Part shown: positions 41,872 through 50,814 of the stretch, piece by piece
How positions within the stretch are numbered: the stretch's first letter is position 1
How the letters are laid out: every line of letters starts with the position of its first letter
Assembly (NCBI RefSeq): GCF_000620625.1
Contig: NZ_JIAW01000004.1
Location: forward strand, 219,223 to 283,222
Reading direction: 5' to 3'
Length of the DNA stretch: 64,000 nucleotides
Origin: Mycobacterium sp. URHB0044
GTDB taxonomy: Bacteria; Actinomycetota; Actinomycetes; Mycobacteriales; Mycobacteriaceae
Program-made: the position numbers and the translations under genes
Notes under the pieces: model-generated
The model's input: only the letters and a program-made list of their open reading frames with translations
Database searches by the model: none
Told to the model about the DNA's origin: nothing

Positions 41872-42675
41872 ATGTCGTTCGACACGATCAAGTACGAGGT
41901 CGCCGACCACAAGGCCACCATCACGCTGAACCGCCCCGACGCGCTCAACGCACTGAGCCCGCACATGATCACCGAGTTGCGCACCGCCTACGACGCCGCC
42001 GAGAACGATGACGACGTCTGGATCCTGATCGTCACCGCCACCGGCCGGGCGTTCTGTACCGGTGCCGACGTCAAGGAGATCCCCGGCGACGGCAAGGTCC
42101 TCAACGAACGTCCCTACCTGTCCACCTTCGAACAGTGGGAGGCCCCGCAGGAGGGCACTCCCCCATTCCGGCGGATGGCCAAACCGGTGCTGGCCGCCAT
42201 CAACGGACTGTGTTGCGGCGCCGGGCTCGACTGGGTGACGACGGGTGACGTCGTGATCGCATCGGAGCAGGCGACGTTCTTCGATCCCCACGTCAGCATC
42301 GGCCTGGTGGCCGGACGCGAGATGGTGCGGCTGGCGCGGGTGCTGCCGCGCAACGTCGCACTGCGCATGGCGATCATGGGCAAGCACGAACGGATGAGCG
42401 CGCAACGCGCCTTCGACCTGGGGATGATCACCGAAATCGTCGAACACGACCGGCTTCTCGAGCGCGCGCACGAGATCGCCGACGTCATCAACTCCAATGC
42501 GCCGCTCGCCGTGCGCGGCACCCGGTTGGCCATCCACAAGACGCTCGACCTCCCGCTGCACGAGGGCGAGATCCTCGCCGAGACGTTCCGTGAGCGGGTG
42601 GTGCGCACGGAAGACGCGCTCGAGGGGCCGCGGGCCTTCATGGAGAAGCGGGCCCCGAACTGGCAGTGCCGCTAA
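41872..42675 (+). CDS. Enoyl-CoA hydratase/isomerase-family protein (crotonase 5)
   Basis: A 267-residue crotonase. FCTGADVKEIPG and INGLCCGAGLDWVTTGD are the family blocks. The first catalytic Glu is Asp (GAGLDWV); at the second site FFDPHVSIGLV has His. This FDxHVSxGLV block is shared with crotonase 6 directly downstream, so the two are paralogues. ATG 41872 has AAGGGA 5 bp upstream; ATG 41854 would overlap the previous stop and is the alternative. Confidence 0.83.
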   Translation: MSFDTIKYEVADHKATITLNRPDALNALSPHMITELRTAYDAAENDDDVWILIVTATGRAFCTGADVKEIPGDGKVLNERPYLSTFEQWEAPQEGTPPFRRMAKPVLAAINGLCCGAGLDWVTTGDVVIASEQATFFDPHVSIGLVAGREMVRLARVLPRNVALRMAIMGKHERMSAQRAFDLGMITEIVEHDRLLERAHEIADVINSNAPLAVRGTRLAIHKTLDLPLHEGEILAETFRERVVRTEDALEGPRAFMEKRAPNWQCR

Positions 42676-43451
42676 TGACCTTCGAGACCGTTCTGCTCGA
42701 CGTGGACGAAGCCGCGCACGTCGCCACCATCACGCTCAACCGGCCGGAACGGCTCAACGCCTTCAACCGCGCGATGTGTGAGGAAATGGTCCGCGTCTGG
42801 CGCACCATCAAACTCGACGAGCGCGTGCACGCCGTCGTGCTGCGCGCCGCAGGCGACCGCGCGTTCAGTGCCGGTCTCGACGTCAAGTCGTCGTACGGCC
42901 AGCCGGAGAACGTGTGGAACCACGAAGATCCTGGCGAGTTGCTGAGTCCGAAGTGGCAGAAGATGTGGAAACCCGTGGTGTGCGCCGTGCAGGGCATGTG
43001 CACGGCGGGCGCGTTCTACTTCGTCAACGAGTCCGACGTCGTGATCTGCTCCACCGATGCGACCTTCTTCGACTCGCACGTCAGTGCGGGGCTGGTGTCC
43101 GCACTCGAGCCCATCGGGTTGATGCGCAAGATTGGCCTTGGCGACACATTGCGAATGGCGTTGGTAGGCAACGACGAACGGGTCAGCGCCGAGACCGCGC
43201 TGCGGATCGGTCTGGTGACCGAGATCGTCGACGCCGACGACCTGTGGTCGCGGGCCCACGAAATCGCCAGCATGATCGCCGCGCACCCCACGTCGGCGAC
43301 ACAGGGCACGGTCAAGGCGATCTGGGAGTCACTGGACAAGCCCTATCGCGCAGCGCTCGACCAAAACCTCATCTACACCCGGCTGGGCAACCCGCTCGGT
43401 CAGGCCGAACTGGACCCCGGCCGCCGACCGCAGCCGCCGAGGATCCGCTGA
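42675..43451 (+). CDS. Enoyl-CoA hydratase/isomerase-family protein (crotonase 6)
   Basis: A 258-residue crotonase, the third in tandem. FSAGLDVKSSYG and VQGMCTAGAFYFVNESD align with the family, but the first glutamate position is aromatic (GAFYFV) and the second site is FFDSHVSAGLV as in crotonase 5. A standard hydratase mechanism is not supported. The ATG shares one base with the previous stop (TAATG), and its own stop shares one base with the next ATG (TGATG), so expression is tightly coupled. Confidence 0.82.
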   Translation: MTFETVLLDVDEAAHVATITLNRPERLNAFNRAMCEEMVRVWRTIKLDERVHAVVLRAAGDRAFSAGLDVKSSYGQPENVWNHEDPGELLSPKWQKMWKPVVCAVQGMCTAGAFYFVNESDVVICSTDATFFDSHVSAGLVSALEPIGLMRKIGLGDTLRMALVGNDERVSAETALRIGLVTEIVDADDLWSRAHEIASMIAAHPTSATQGTVKAIWESLDKPYRAALDQNLIYTRLGNPLGQAELDPGRRPQPPRIR

Positions 43452-44932
43452 TGGTCCACCCGCTGAGCCAGCGGCTCGCCGACGTGTTGGAGCTGGCGCC
43501 CGACTCCCCCGCGCTCGAGTACGAGGGTCGGTGGTCGACATGGGGCGAGGTGGGCCTCCACGCCCGTCGCGTAGAGGCACTCGTCGCGCGCCACGGTGGC
43601 GGCCAACCCCAGGTCGGGGTGCTGCTCCGCAATACGCCGGCCCACGTCGCCACCTTCCTCGGCGTGCTGCTGGCCGAAGCGACGCTGGTGGTGATCAATC
43701 CCGCCCGCGGCGACGACCGCACCCGGTCCGACGTCGCGGCCATGCATCTGCCGCTGATCATCGGAACTGCCGACGACGTTGCCACGCTGGTCACCCCGGC
43801 GGACACGACGACCCTGCTGACCATCTCGGACCTCACCGACGCCCCGGAGGTGAGCGCGGCCACCGTGCCGACGACCGACGACGGCAGGCCCGGAGTCGCG
43901 GTGCGGATGTTGACCAGCGGCACCACCGGCCCGCCGAAACGCGTCGACCTGACCTACGACATGCTCGCCCGAAGCGTGCTCGGCGCCGGGCCGGACGCGG
44001 CCGCTCCCACCGAGCTGCGGCGCGGTGTCGCGATCGTCAACGCTCCCCTGGTGCACATCGGCGGTGTGTTCCGGGTGCTGCAGTGTGTCACCGAGGCGCG
44101 CCCGTTCGTCTTGCTGCCGCGCTTCGAGCTGGAGCGCTGGGCCGACGCGGTGCGCAAGTACCGCCCGAAGGCGGTATCGCTGGTGCCCGCAGCGCTGCGC
44201 ATGGTGCTGCACTCCGAGCTCACGCGCGACGACTTGTCGAGCGTCAGGGCCGTCACGTCCGGCACCGCGCCGCTGTCGGCCGCGGACGCCGACGCCTTCA
44301 CCGACAAGTTCGGCATCCCCGTGCTGACGTCCTATGCCGCAACCGAATTCGGCGGTGGCGTGGCCGGCTGGACATTGGCCGACCACCAGAGACACTGGCA
44401 CGCCAAGCGCGGCAGCGTCGGTCGGGCCACCCTCGGCGCCCGGTTGCGGGTGGTCGACGCGGGAGGCAACGAGCTGGGCCCCGACGAGCCTGGACTGCTC
44501 GAGGTGAAGCCCGGCCAGTTCGGGCCTATGGCGGACTGGATTCGGACCACCGACATGGCACGCATCGACGCCGACGGCTTTCTCTGGATCCTCGGCCGTG
44601 CCGACCAGGCCATCATTCGCGGCGGGTTCAAGGTCATGCCCGACGACGTGCGCACGGCACTTGAGAGCCACCACGCCGTCGCTGGGGCGGCCGTCGTGGG
44701 GATCGCGGACGACCGCCTCGGCGAGACGCCGGTCGCGATGGTCGAGCTGCGCGACGAGGTCTCCTCCGACGATCTGGTCGAGTACCTGCGAATCCGGTTG
44801 GCGCGCTACGAGATTCCCGCCGAGATCGCGGTCGTCGACGCCATCCCGCGGACACCGTCGGGCAAGGCGGACTTGACTGCGGTCCGCAGGCACTTCACCG
44901 ACCGCATTCCCAGTTCCCGGACCGAGCCGTGA
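43451..44932 (+). CDS. ANL-superfamily acid-CoA ligase
   Basis: A 493-residue AMP-forming ligase. The P-loop is LTSGTTGPPKRVDLTY with PKR instead of PKG. The A5 motif is SYAATEFGGG, the A7 aspartate is in WIRTTDMARID, the hinge is GRADQAIIRGGFKV, and the catalytic lysine is in TPSGKADLTAV. It activates an acid to its CoA ester. The PPKRV P-loop and GRxDxAIxRGGFKVxPxxV block are shared with the ligase at 49318, making them a paralogous pair. It is the first of three ligase genes in a row with overlapping ends. Confidence 0.85.
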   Translation: MVHPLSQRLADVLELAPDSPALEYEGRWSTWGEVGLHARRVEALVARHGGGQPQVGVLLRNTPAHVATFLGVLLAEATLVVINPARGDDRTRSDVAAMHLPLIIGTADDVATLVTPADTTTLLTISDLTDAPEVSAATVPTTDDGRPGVAVRMLTSGTTGPPKRVDLTYDMLARSVLGAGPDAAAPTELRRGVAIVNAPLVHIGGVFRVLQCVTEARPFVLLPRFELERWADAVRKYRPKAVSLVPAALRMVLHSELTRDDLSSVRAVTSGTAPLSAADADAFTDKFGIPVLTSYAATEFGGGVAGWTLADHQRHWHAKRGSVGRATLGARLRVVDAGGNELGPDEPGLLEVKPGQFGPMADWIRTTDMARIDADGFLWILGRADQAIIRGGFKVMPDDVRTALESHHAVAGAAVVGIADDRLGETPVAMVELRDEVSSDDLVEYLRIRLARYEIPAEIAVVDAIPRTPSGKADLTAVRRHFTDRIPSSRTEP

Positions 44933-46500
44933 CGGTTGGTTCACTCACCGTGGCACGCGTCGTACGCGAGCAGGCGCAGACGCGTGGTCGGCATCCGCTG
45001 CTGGTCTGCGACGGCGATCAGTTGAGTTACGTCGATGCGGAACGCCGTTCGGCGAAGCTGGCCCGCGGACTCGTCGCCCTCGGAGCGGGCAAGGGCACCC
45101 ACGTCGGGCTGCTCTACCCGAACGGTGCGGACTTCGTCGTCGGCATGCTGGCCGCCGCGCGGATCGGTGCCGTGGTCGTGCCGTTCACCACCTTCTCCAC
45201 CGCGCGCGAACTCGGTGAACAACTGTCCGAAGCCGACGTCTCGATCCTGCTGGCCACGCGGCAGTTTCGGTCCCACGACTACACACGACGACTGTCCGAG
45301 GTGCTCGACGTCGAATTCTTCGACGTCACTGTGCCCGTATTCAGTTCTGCTGCACCGCAGTTGCGGCACGTGGCGTTCGACCAGTCCGACGTCGCAGCAC
45401 GCGCGGAGACGGTCGACGACGCGTTGCTGCGGGCGCTGGAGGACGACGTCGACGGCTGCGACCCGCTCGTCGTCGTCTACACCTCTGGATCGACGGGTGC
45501 ACCGAAGGGTGCCATCCACACCCACGCCGCGATGCTCACCCATCAGCAGAACCTCAACGCGATCCGTGGCCTCTCCGCCGACGACCGGCTGTTCTGCAAC
45601 TCGCCGTTCTTCTGGGTCGGCGGTTTCGGATTCGCGCTGCTCGCCACGCTCGTCGCCGGAAGCACGCTGGTGTGCTCGAACGCCGTGGACACCGGCGAAA
45701 CGCTGGATCTGCTCGAGGAGCAACGCCCGACCGTCACCAACGGATTCGCCGCCGCCATCGCACATCTCGCCCGTCACGACACCTTCAGCCGGCGCGACCT
45801 CTCCTCGATGCGACGAGGCAACCTCTACCCCATCATGCCTCCCGACGCTCGCCCGGCGGATCCCGAACTCCGGCACAACATGCTGGGCATGACCGAGGCC
45901 GGCGGCACCCTGCTGATCAGTGCCGACGAATCCGATCAGCCCGAGGTGCGGCGTGGCTCGTACGGCAAACCGGCACCGGGCTTCGAGATCAGGATCGTCG
46001 ACGCGGACACCGGTGCGGTCGTGGCGCCAGGGGCCCTCGGGGAACTCCACATCCGCGGACCGCATCTGATGCAGCGCTACCACCGGCGAAGTCGCGAGGA
46101 GTGCTTCGACCCCGACAGCTGGTTCCACACCGGCGACCTGGTGTGCGCCGACCTCGACGGGTTCGTGTACTTCGTCGGGCGCAGGACGACGATGATCAAG
46201 ACCTCCGGCGCCAACGTCTCGCCCGCCGAGGTCGAAAAGGTGATCGCGAGGGTCACCGGCGGGATGGTGGCGCACGTGGTGGGCATTCCGGATGCCGACC
46301 GCGGTGAGGTCGTCGCCGCGGTAGTGGTCACCGACGACGTCGACGGGTTCGACGAGATCGGATTGCGGGCGCTGTTGGGTACGGAGTTGTCCGCGTACAA
46401 GGTGCCGCGCAAGTTCGTCGCGTTACCAGCGGCCGCGATTCCCGTGCTGTCCAGCGGCAAGATCGACGTCCGGGGACTGCGGACGGTGTTCGATGTCTGA
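44929..46500 (+). CDS. ANL-superfamily acid-CoA ligase
   Basis: A 523-residue AMP-forming ligase. P-loop YTSGSTGAPKGAIHTH, FFWVGGFGFALLATLVAGST, A5 motif MLGMTEAGG, hinge GRRTTMIKTSGANVSPAEVE, and catalytic lysine in LSSGKIDVRGL. It is a paralogue of the next ligase (shared FFWVGGF, GMTEA, TSGS, LxIRGPHxxxxxxRRSRE blocks). The start is GTG overlapping the previous stop (GTGA). The acid is unknown. Confidence 0.87.
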   Translation: MTVGSLTVARVVREQAQTRGRHPLLVCDGDQLSYVDAERRSAKLARGLVALGAGKGTHVGLLYPNGADFVVGMLAAARIGAVVVPFTTFSTARELGEQLSEADVSILLATRQFRSHDYTRRLSEVLDVEFFDVTVPVFSSAAPQLRHVAFDQSDVAARAETVDDALLRALEDDVDGCDPLVVVYTSGSTGAPKGAIHTHAAMLTHQQNLNAIRGLSADDRLFCNSPFFWVGGFGFALLATLVAGSTLVCSNAVDTGETLDLLEEQRPTVTNGFAAAIAHLARHDTFSRRDLSSMRRGNLYPIMPPDARPADPELRHNMLGMTEAGGTLLISADESDQPEVRRGSYGKPAPGFEIRIVDADTGAVVAPGALGELHIRGPHLMQRYHRRSREECFDPDSWFHTGDLVCADLDGFVYFVGRRTTMIKTSGANVSPAEVEKVIARVTGGMVAHVVGIPDADRGEVVAAVVVTDDVDGFDEIGLRALLGTELSAYKVPRKFVALPAAAIPVLSSGKIDVRGLRTVFDV

Positions 46501-48106
46501 CACCATCGACGCGCTCGTCAGGGTGCGCGCCGCTAGTGATGGCACCACACCGGCGGTGATCGACCCGACCGACCGGATCAACTATGCCACTCTCGATTCC
46601 GTATCCCTGCGACTCGCGGCCACGTTCGTCGAGCGGGGCGTCGGCAAGGGCAGCCGGGTAGGGCTGATCATGCCCAACGGTGTCGATTGGGTCTTGCTGG
46701 CCGTCGCGCTTACCAGGATCGGCGCCGTGTTGGTACCGCTGAGCACGCTGCTGTCACCCCGTGAGCTGGTGGCGCAGCTGCGCGTCGCCTCGGTCCAGTA
46801 CCTGGTGGCCGTCGGCGAGTTTCGCGGTCACCGGTATCGCGACGAGCTGTGCGCAGAGCTGGAGATCTCGGGCTTCGGCGACGAGGCAATGCGGCATCCG
46901 AAACTTCCGGCGCTGCGCCACGTCTGGGCGCCCGATGCGTTGCTCGCCGCAGTCGCCCGTCCCGGCCCGACGCACGTGGTCGACGCGATGACCGCCGCCG
47001 TGACTCCCAGCGATCCGCTGGTGGTGATGTTCACCTCCGGCAGCACGGGCATGCCCAAGGGCGTCGTGCACTCCCACGGCAGCGCGCTGGGCGCGGTGCG
47101 GTCCGGCCTCGAACCGCGGTGCATCGGCCCCGGCACCCGGCTCTACCTTCCGATGCCGTTCTTCTGGGTCGGCGGTTTCGCGGGCGGCGTGCTGTCCGCG
47201 CTACTGGCCGGTGCGACCCTGGTCACCGAACCCTCGCCCCACCCGGACACCACCTTGCCACTGATCGAGCGGGAGCGGGTCACGTTGTTCCGCGGCTGGC
47301 CCGATCAAGCCGAAGCGCTTGCCCGCCACGCCGATTCGGCTGGTGCCGACCTTTCCCCGCTGCGACCCGGCAGCCTGGAGGCGTTGCTACCACCGGAGCA
47401 ACGCGGCCGAAAGGGCACCCGGGCCACGTTGTTCGGCATGACCGAGGCGTTCGGGCCGTACTGCGGCTTCCGAGCCGACACCGACATGCCGGAATCCGCG
47501 TGGGGAAGTTGCGGCAGGCCGTTTTCCGGCATGGAGGTGCGCGTCGTCGACCTCGCCGACGGAACACCCGTGCCTCCCGGCAACGTCGGCATGATCCAGA
47601 TCCGGGGACCGCACGCCCTGCGCGGCATCTGTAGGCGCAGCCGGGAGGACGTGTTCACCGCCGACGGCTTCTACCCCACCGGCGACCTCGGCCATCTGGA
47701 CGAGGACGGGTTCATGTTCTACCACGGTCGATCCGACGACATGTTCAAGGTGAGCGGCGCAGGTGTCTGCCCCAGCGAAGTCGAGCAGGCCTTGCTTACC
47801 ATCGCGGGCGTCGACGGTGCGTTCGTCACCAACGTTCCCGACGACCGGGGCGACCGGGTGGGTGCGGTCGTCGTGTGCGACACCGAAAGCACCACGGCGC
47901 GCGAGCTGCATGCCGCCGCCAGGTCGCTGTTGAGCTCGTTCAAGGTTCCCACCGTATGGCTGCTGCTGGACTCCGAGGACGACGTGCCGAGAGGATCCAC
48001 CGGCAAGGCTGATGTCCAAGGGATTCGCGAAATGCTCACTGGCTCTCAGACACTGGAGATGCGGGTTCACTCAGGGGCCGCAAGGCCGGAGAAGGAGTTC
48101 GAATGA
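46493..48106 (+). CDS. ANL-superfamily acid-CoA ligase
   Basis: A 537-residue AMP-forming ligase. P-loop FTSGSTGMPKGVVHSH, FFWVGGFAGGVLSALLAGAT, A5 motif LFGMTEAFG, hinge GRSDDMFKVSGAGVCPSEVE, and catalytic lysine in GSTGKADVQGI. It overlaps the upstream ligase by 8 bp and the downstream SDR by 4 bp. It extends about 20 residues beyond the last motif. Having three complete ligases in one transcript suggests several acids, or one acid at successive steps, are activated. Confidence 0.87.
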   Translation: MSDTIDALVRVRAASDGTTPAVIDPTDRINYATLDSVSLRLAATFVERGVGKGSRVGLIMPNGVDWVLLAVALTRIGAVLVPLSTLLSPRELVAQLRVASVQYLVAVGEFRGHRYRDELCAELEISGFGDEAMRHPKLPALRHVWAPDALLAAVARPGPTHVVDAMTAAVTPSDPLVVMFTSGSTGMPKGVVHSHGSALGAVRSGLEPRCIGPGTRLYLPMPFFWVGGFAGGVLSALLAGATLVTEPSPHPDTTLPLIERERVTLFRGWPDQAEALARHADSAGADLSPLRPGSLEALLPPEQRGRKGTRATLFGMTEAFGPYCGFRADTDMPESAWGSCGRPFSGMEVRVVDLADGTPVPPGNVGMIQIRGPHALRGICRRSREDVFTADGFYPTGDLGHLDEDGFMFYHGRSDDMFKVSGAGVCPSEVEQALLTIAGVDGAFVTNVPDDRGDRVGAVVVCDTESTTARELHAAARSLLSSFKVPTVWLLLDSEDDVPRGSTGKADVQGIREMLTGSQTLEMRVHSGAARPEKEFE

Positions 48107-48924
48107 CGGGTCGGCTCGAGGGCAAGGTCGCATTCATCACCGGGGCCGCACGGGGCCAGGGCCGCGCACATGCGGTGCGGATGGCCGCCGAGGGCGCGGA
48201 CGTCATCGCGGTCGACATCGCGGGCAAGCTGCCCGACTGCGTGCCCTATCTACCGGCCAGCACCGAGGACCTCGACGAAACGGTCCGTCTGGTCGAGGCC
48301 ACCGGACGACGGATCGTCGCCTCGGTGGTCGACACCCGCGACTACGACGGGATGTGCGAGGCGGTCAGCGCCGGTGTCGCGGAGCTGGGCCGCCTCGACG
48401 TCATCGTCGCCAATGCCGGCATCGCGGCACCGCAGGTCTGGAACGAGATCACGCCCGCCGACTTCCGCGACGTGATGGACGTCAACGTGACCGGCACCTG
48501 GAACGCCGTCATGGCCGGCGCGCAGCACATCATCGACGGCGGCCGTGGCGGATCGGTGATCCTGATCAGCTCGGCGGCGGGCGTGAAGATGCAGCCGTTC
48601 ATGATCCACTACACCGCGAGCAAGCACGCGGTCACCGGCATGGCGCGCGCGTTCGCCGCCGAACTGGGCAGGCATTCGATCAGGGTCAACAGCGTGCATC
48701 CCGGAGCAGTCAACTCCGACATGGGATCCGGCGACATGATCGGTGCGATCGGCCGGACCATGGAGAGCAACCCTCAGCTGGCGCACATGATCACCCCGTT
48801 CCTGCCCACCTGGATTGCGGAGCCCGAGGACATCGCCGACGCCGTGCTGTGGCTCGCGAGTGACGAGTCGAGGTTGGTCACCGCGACGGCCATGTCGATC
48901 GACCAGGGCGCGACCCAGTACTGA
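48103..48924 (+). CDS. Mycofactocin-coupled SDR oxidoreductase
   Basis: A 273-residue SDR: ITGAARGQGRAHAVRMAAEG, VDIAGKLPDCVPY, VANAGIAAPQ, catalytic serine in LISSAAG and YTASK. The GQGRxHAVxxAxEGA and xVDI blocks are those of mycofactocin-linked dehydrogenases, as in the gene at 15666. It probably oxidises a hydroxylated intermediate and ends the plus-strand operon that begins at 41039. The end is short after DQGATQY. The ATG overlaps the previous stop (ATGA). Confidence 0.84.
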   Translation: MTGRLEGKVAFITGAARGQGRAHAVRMAAEGADVIAVDIAGKLPDCVPYLPASTEDLDETVRLVEATGRRIVASVVDTRDYDGMCEAVSAGVAELGRLDVIVANAGIAAPQVWNEITPADFRDVMDVNVTGTWNAVMAGAQHIIDGGRGGSVILISSAAGVKMQPFMIHYTASKHAVTGMARAFAAELGRHSIRVNSVHPGAVNSDMGSGDMIGAIGRTMESNPQLAHMITPFLPTWIAEPEDIADAVLWLASDESRLVTATAMSIDQGATQY

Positions 48925-48937
48925 GGCGGCGATGACG

Positions 48938-49294
48938 TCAGGGTGCGGGTGCGCGGTAACCGGCGGCAGACTGCCGCAGCTGCCAGATCTGAGCCGGGCA
49001 CAGTTCCTGGCTGGCCTGGCTGAGCAGGTACGAGATCTGAAACTCGTCGGAGGTGTTGAAGTCGGACCGAATCGAATTCGCCAGATCGGCGTAGCTCTGG
49101 TGTTGACTGATCCGATCGCACAATCCGTAGCCGTAGTCGAGCGCCGCGCGGGCGTTCGGGAAGTTGTATCCGGGCCGTACCGTCACGTTGACGAGGTAGC
49201 CGATCTCGTCAGCACCCGACGGCGGTGCGGTGATCAAGGCGGCGCCCGCTGCGCAGGCCACCGCGGTCGTGATACCGGCGATGAAGCGCTTCAC
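48938..49294 (-). CDS. Secreted DUF732 protein
   Basis: A 118-residue small exported protein. The N-terminus KRFIAGITTAVACAAGAAL followed by ITAPPSGADE is a Sec signal peptide with likely cleavage after ADA/GAD. The mature domain (YLVNVTVRPGYNFPNARAALDYG, then LCDRISQHQSYADL, SDFNTSDEFQISYLLSQASQELCPAQ) is the mycobacterial DUF732 type with two conserved cysteines that probably form a disulfide. Function is unknown. GTG 49294 fits the signal peptide start. It faces the catabolic operon tail-to-tail and looks unrelated to it. Confidence 0.85.
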   Translation of the reverse strand: MKRFIAGITTAVACAAGAALITAPPSGADEIGYLVNVTVRPGYNFPNARAALDYGYGLCDRISQHQSYADLANSIRSDFNTSDEFQISYLLSQASQELCPAQIWQLRQSAAGYRAPAP

Positions 49295-49317
49295 CCTACC
49301 CAGGATAACCCGGTGTG

Positions 49318-50814
49318 ATGACCCCGAAACCGTTCGCCGACACCCTGGCACGACGTCTGGCCGGGTACCGCGACCAGCCGTTCATCGAGTTTGAGCGCAC
49401 CTGGTACACGGGCGATGACGTCGCGGATCTTTCGGCCCGCATCGACCACGCCCTGACCGCCGCGGGCGTCTCGGCGGATGAGCCGGTCGGTGTCGTGGTG
49501 CGCAACCGGCTGGCCCACGCGGCGGCGGTGCTCGGCTTCGTCGCGACCGGACGGCCGGTGGTGATGATCTATTCCTTCCAGTCCGAACGGTCCATCGCTA
49601 CCGACGTCGAAGGGCTTCGACTGCCGGCCGTGCTGGCCGACGCGCAGGACTGCACCGGTCCGGTCGTCGACGCTGCGCGGCGCACGGGTACGGCGGCGGT
49701 GGCGGTGTCCTCGGGGTCCGCAGGCAGTGCGCCGTCGGTCGAACTGCTCTCCGCCCGCGCACGAATCGAGGGCATCGAGCCCGACCCGGCGCTGCGGCTG
49801 GCAGGCGTGCACATCCTCACCAGCGGAACCACCGGACCGCCGAAGCGGGTGCCGATCAGGACCGCCGTGCTGCAACACACGGTGTTCAGCATCACCCACG
49901 GCCACACCACGTCGCCCGACGAGCCACCCGACGTGGTGTTCTGGCCGTTCGGCAGTATCGGCGTCTGTCAGCTGCTGGCCGCCGCATACACCGGCAAGCG
50001 CATGGTGCTGCTGGAGAAGTTCACCGTCGACGAATGGGTTCGCGCGGTGAAGACCTACCAGCTGCGCCGAGGCGGCGTGCAGCCGGCGATCGTGCGGATG
50101 CTGCTCGAATCGGACGTGGCCGCAGAGGACCTCGCATCGCTGGAGTACCTGGTCGGGGGCGCCGGCCCGCTGGAGCGCGAACTGCGGGAGGAGTTCGAGC
50201 GGCGGTTCGGCGTGCCGCTGTTGTGGGCCTACGGCGCAACGGAATTCGCGGGTTCGGTGTGCGGTTGGACGCCCGAGTTGCGGCACCGCTTCGGCGCCGA
50301 CAAACCCGACAGCTCCGGAAGGCCACTGCCGGGCGTTCAGGTCCGGATCGTCGATTCCGACACCGGTCGGGAGGTGCCTGCAGGACAGCAGGGCATGCTC
50401 GAGGCCAGGGTCGAGGTGATGGGACCGGAGTGGGTGCGCACCACCGACGTGGCCGCGGTCGACGACGACGGCTTCGTCACGCTGTACGGCAGGGGCGACG
50501 GTGCCATCAACCGCGGCGGCTTCAAGGTGCTGCCCGAAACGGTGCGCAGGGTCCTGATCACCCATCCGGCGGTGCGCGACGCCTGCGTGGTGGGCGTTCC
50601 CGACCGCAGACTCGGCGAAGTACCCTTCGCCGCAGTCGAACTCAGGCGCGGGGCGACACCGCCGACCGAATCGGAATTGAAGGACCTGGTGCGCGACGCG
50701 TTGCCCAGCCATCACGTGCCCGTCGCGGTCGTCACCGCCGCCGAACTGCCCAGAAACGCGGCGATGAAGGTGAGGCCGGCGGACGTGGCGGCGTGGTACG
50801 GGCCGCAGGAGTGA
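49318..50814 (+). CDS. ANL-superfamily acid-CoA ligase
   Basis: A 498-residue AMP-forming ligase and paralogue of the one at 43451: P-loop LTSGTTGPPKRVPIRT, A5 motif AYGATEFAGS, A7 WVRTTDVAAVD, hinge GRGDGAINRGGFKV. The A10 catalytic lysine is in RNAAMKVRPADV, where Met replaces the usual Gly before Lys. It starts at ATG 49318 (GTG 49315 is equally possible) only 23 bp from the divergent DUF732 start, so little room is left for promoters. It appears to be a single-gene unit. Confidence 0.84.
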   Translation: MTPKPFADTLARRLAGYRDQPFIEFERTWYTGDDVADLSARIDHALTAAGVSADEPVGVVVRNRLAHAAAVLGFVATGRPVVMIYSFQSERSIATDVEGLRLPAVLADAQDCTGPVVDAARRTGTAAVAVSSGSAGSAPSVELLSARARIEGIEPDPALRLAGVHILTSGTTGPPKRVPIRTAVLQHTVFSITHGHTTSPDEPPDVVFWPFGSIGVCQLLAAAYTGKRMVLLEKFTVDEWVRAVKTYQLRRGGVQPAIVRMLLESDVAAEDLASLEYLVGGAGPLERELREEFERRFGVPLLWAYGATEFAGSVCGWTPELRHRFGADKPDSSGRPLPGVQVRIVDSDTGREVPAGQQGMLEARVEVMGPEWVRTTDVAAVDDDGFVTLYGRGDGAINRGGFKVLPETVRRVLITHPAVRDACVVGVPDRRLGEVPFAAVELRRGATPPTESELKDLVRDALPSHHVPVAVVTAAELPRNAAMKVRPADVAAWYGPQE

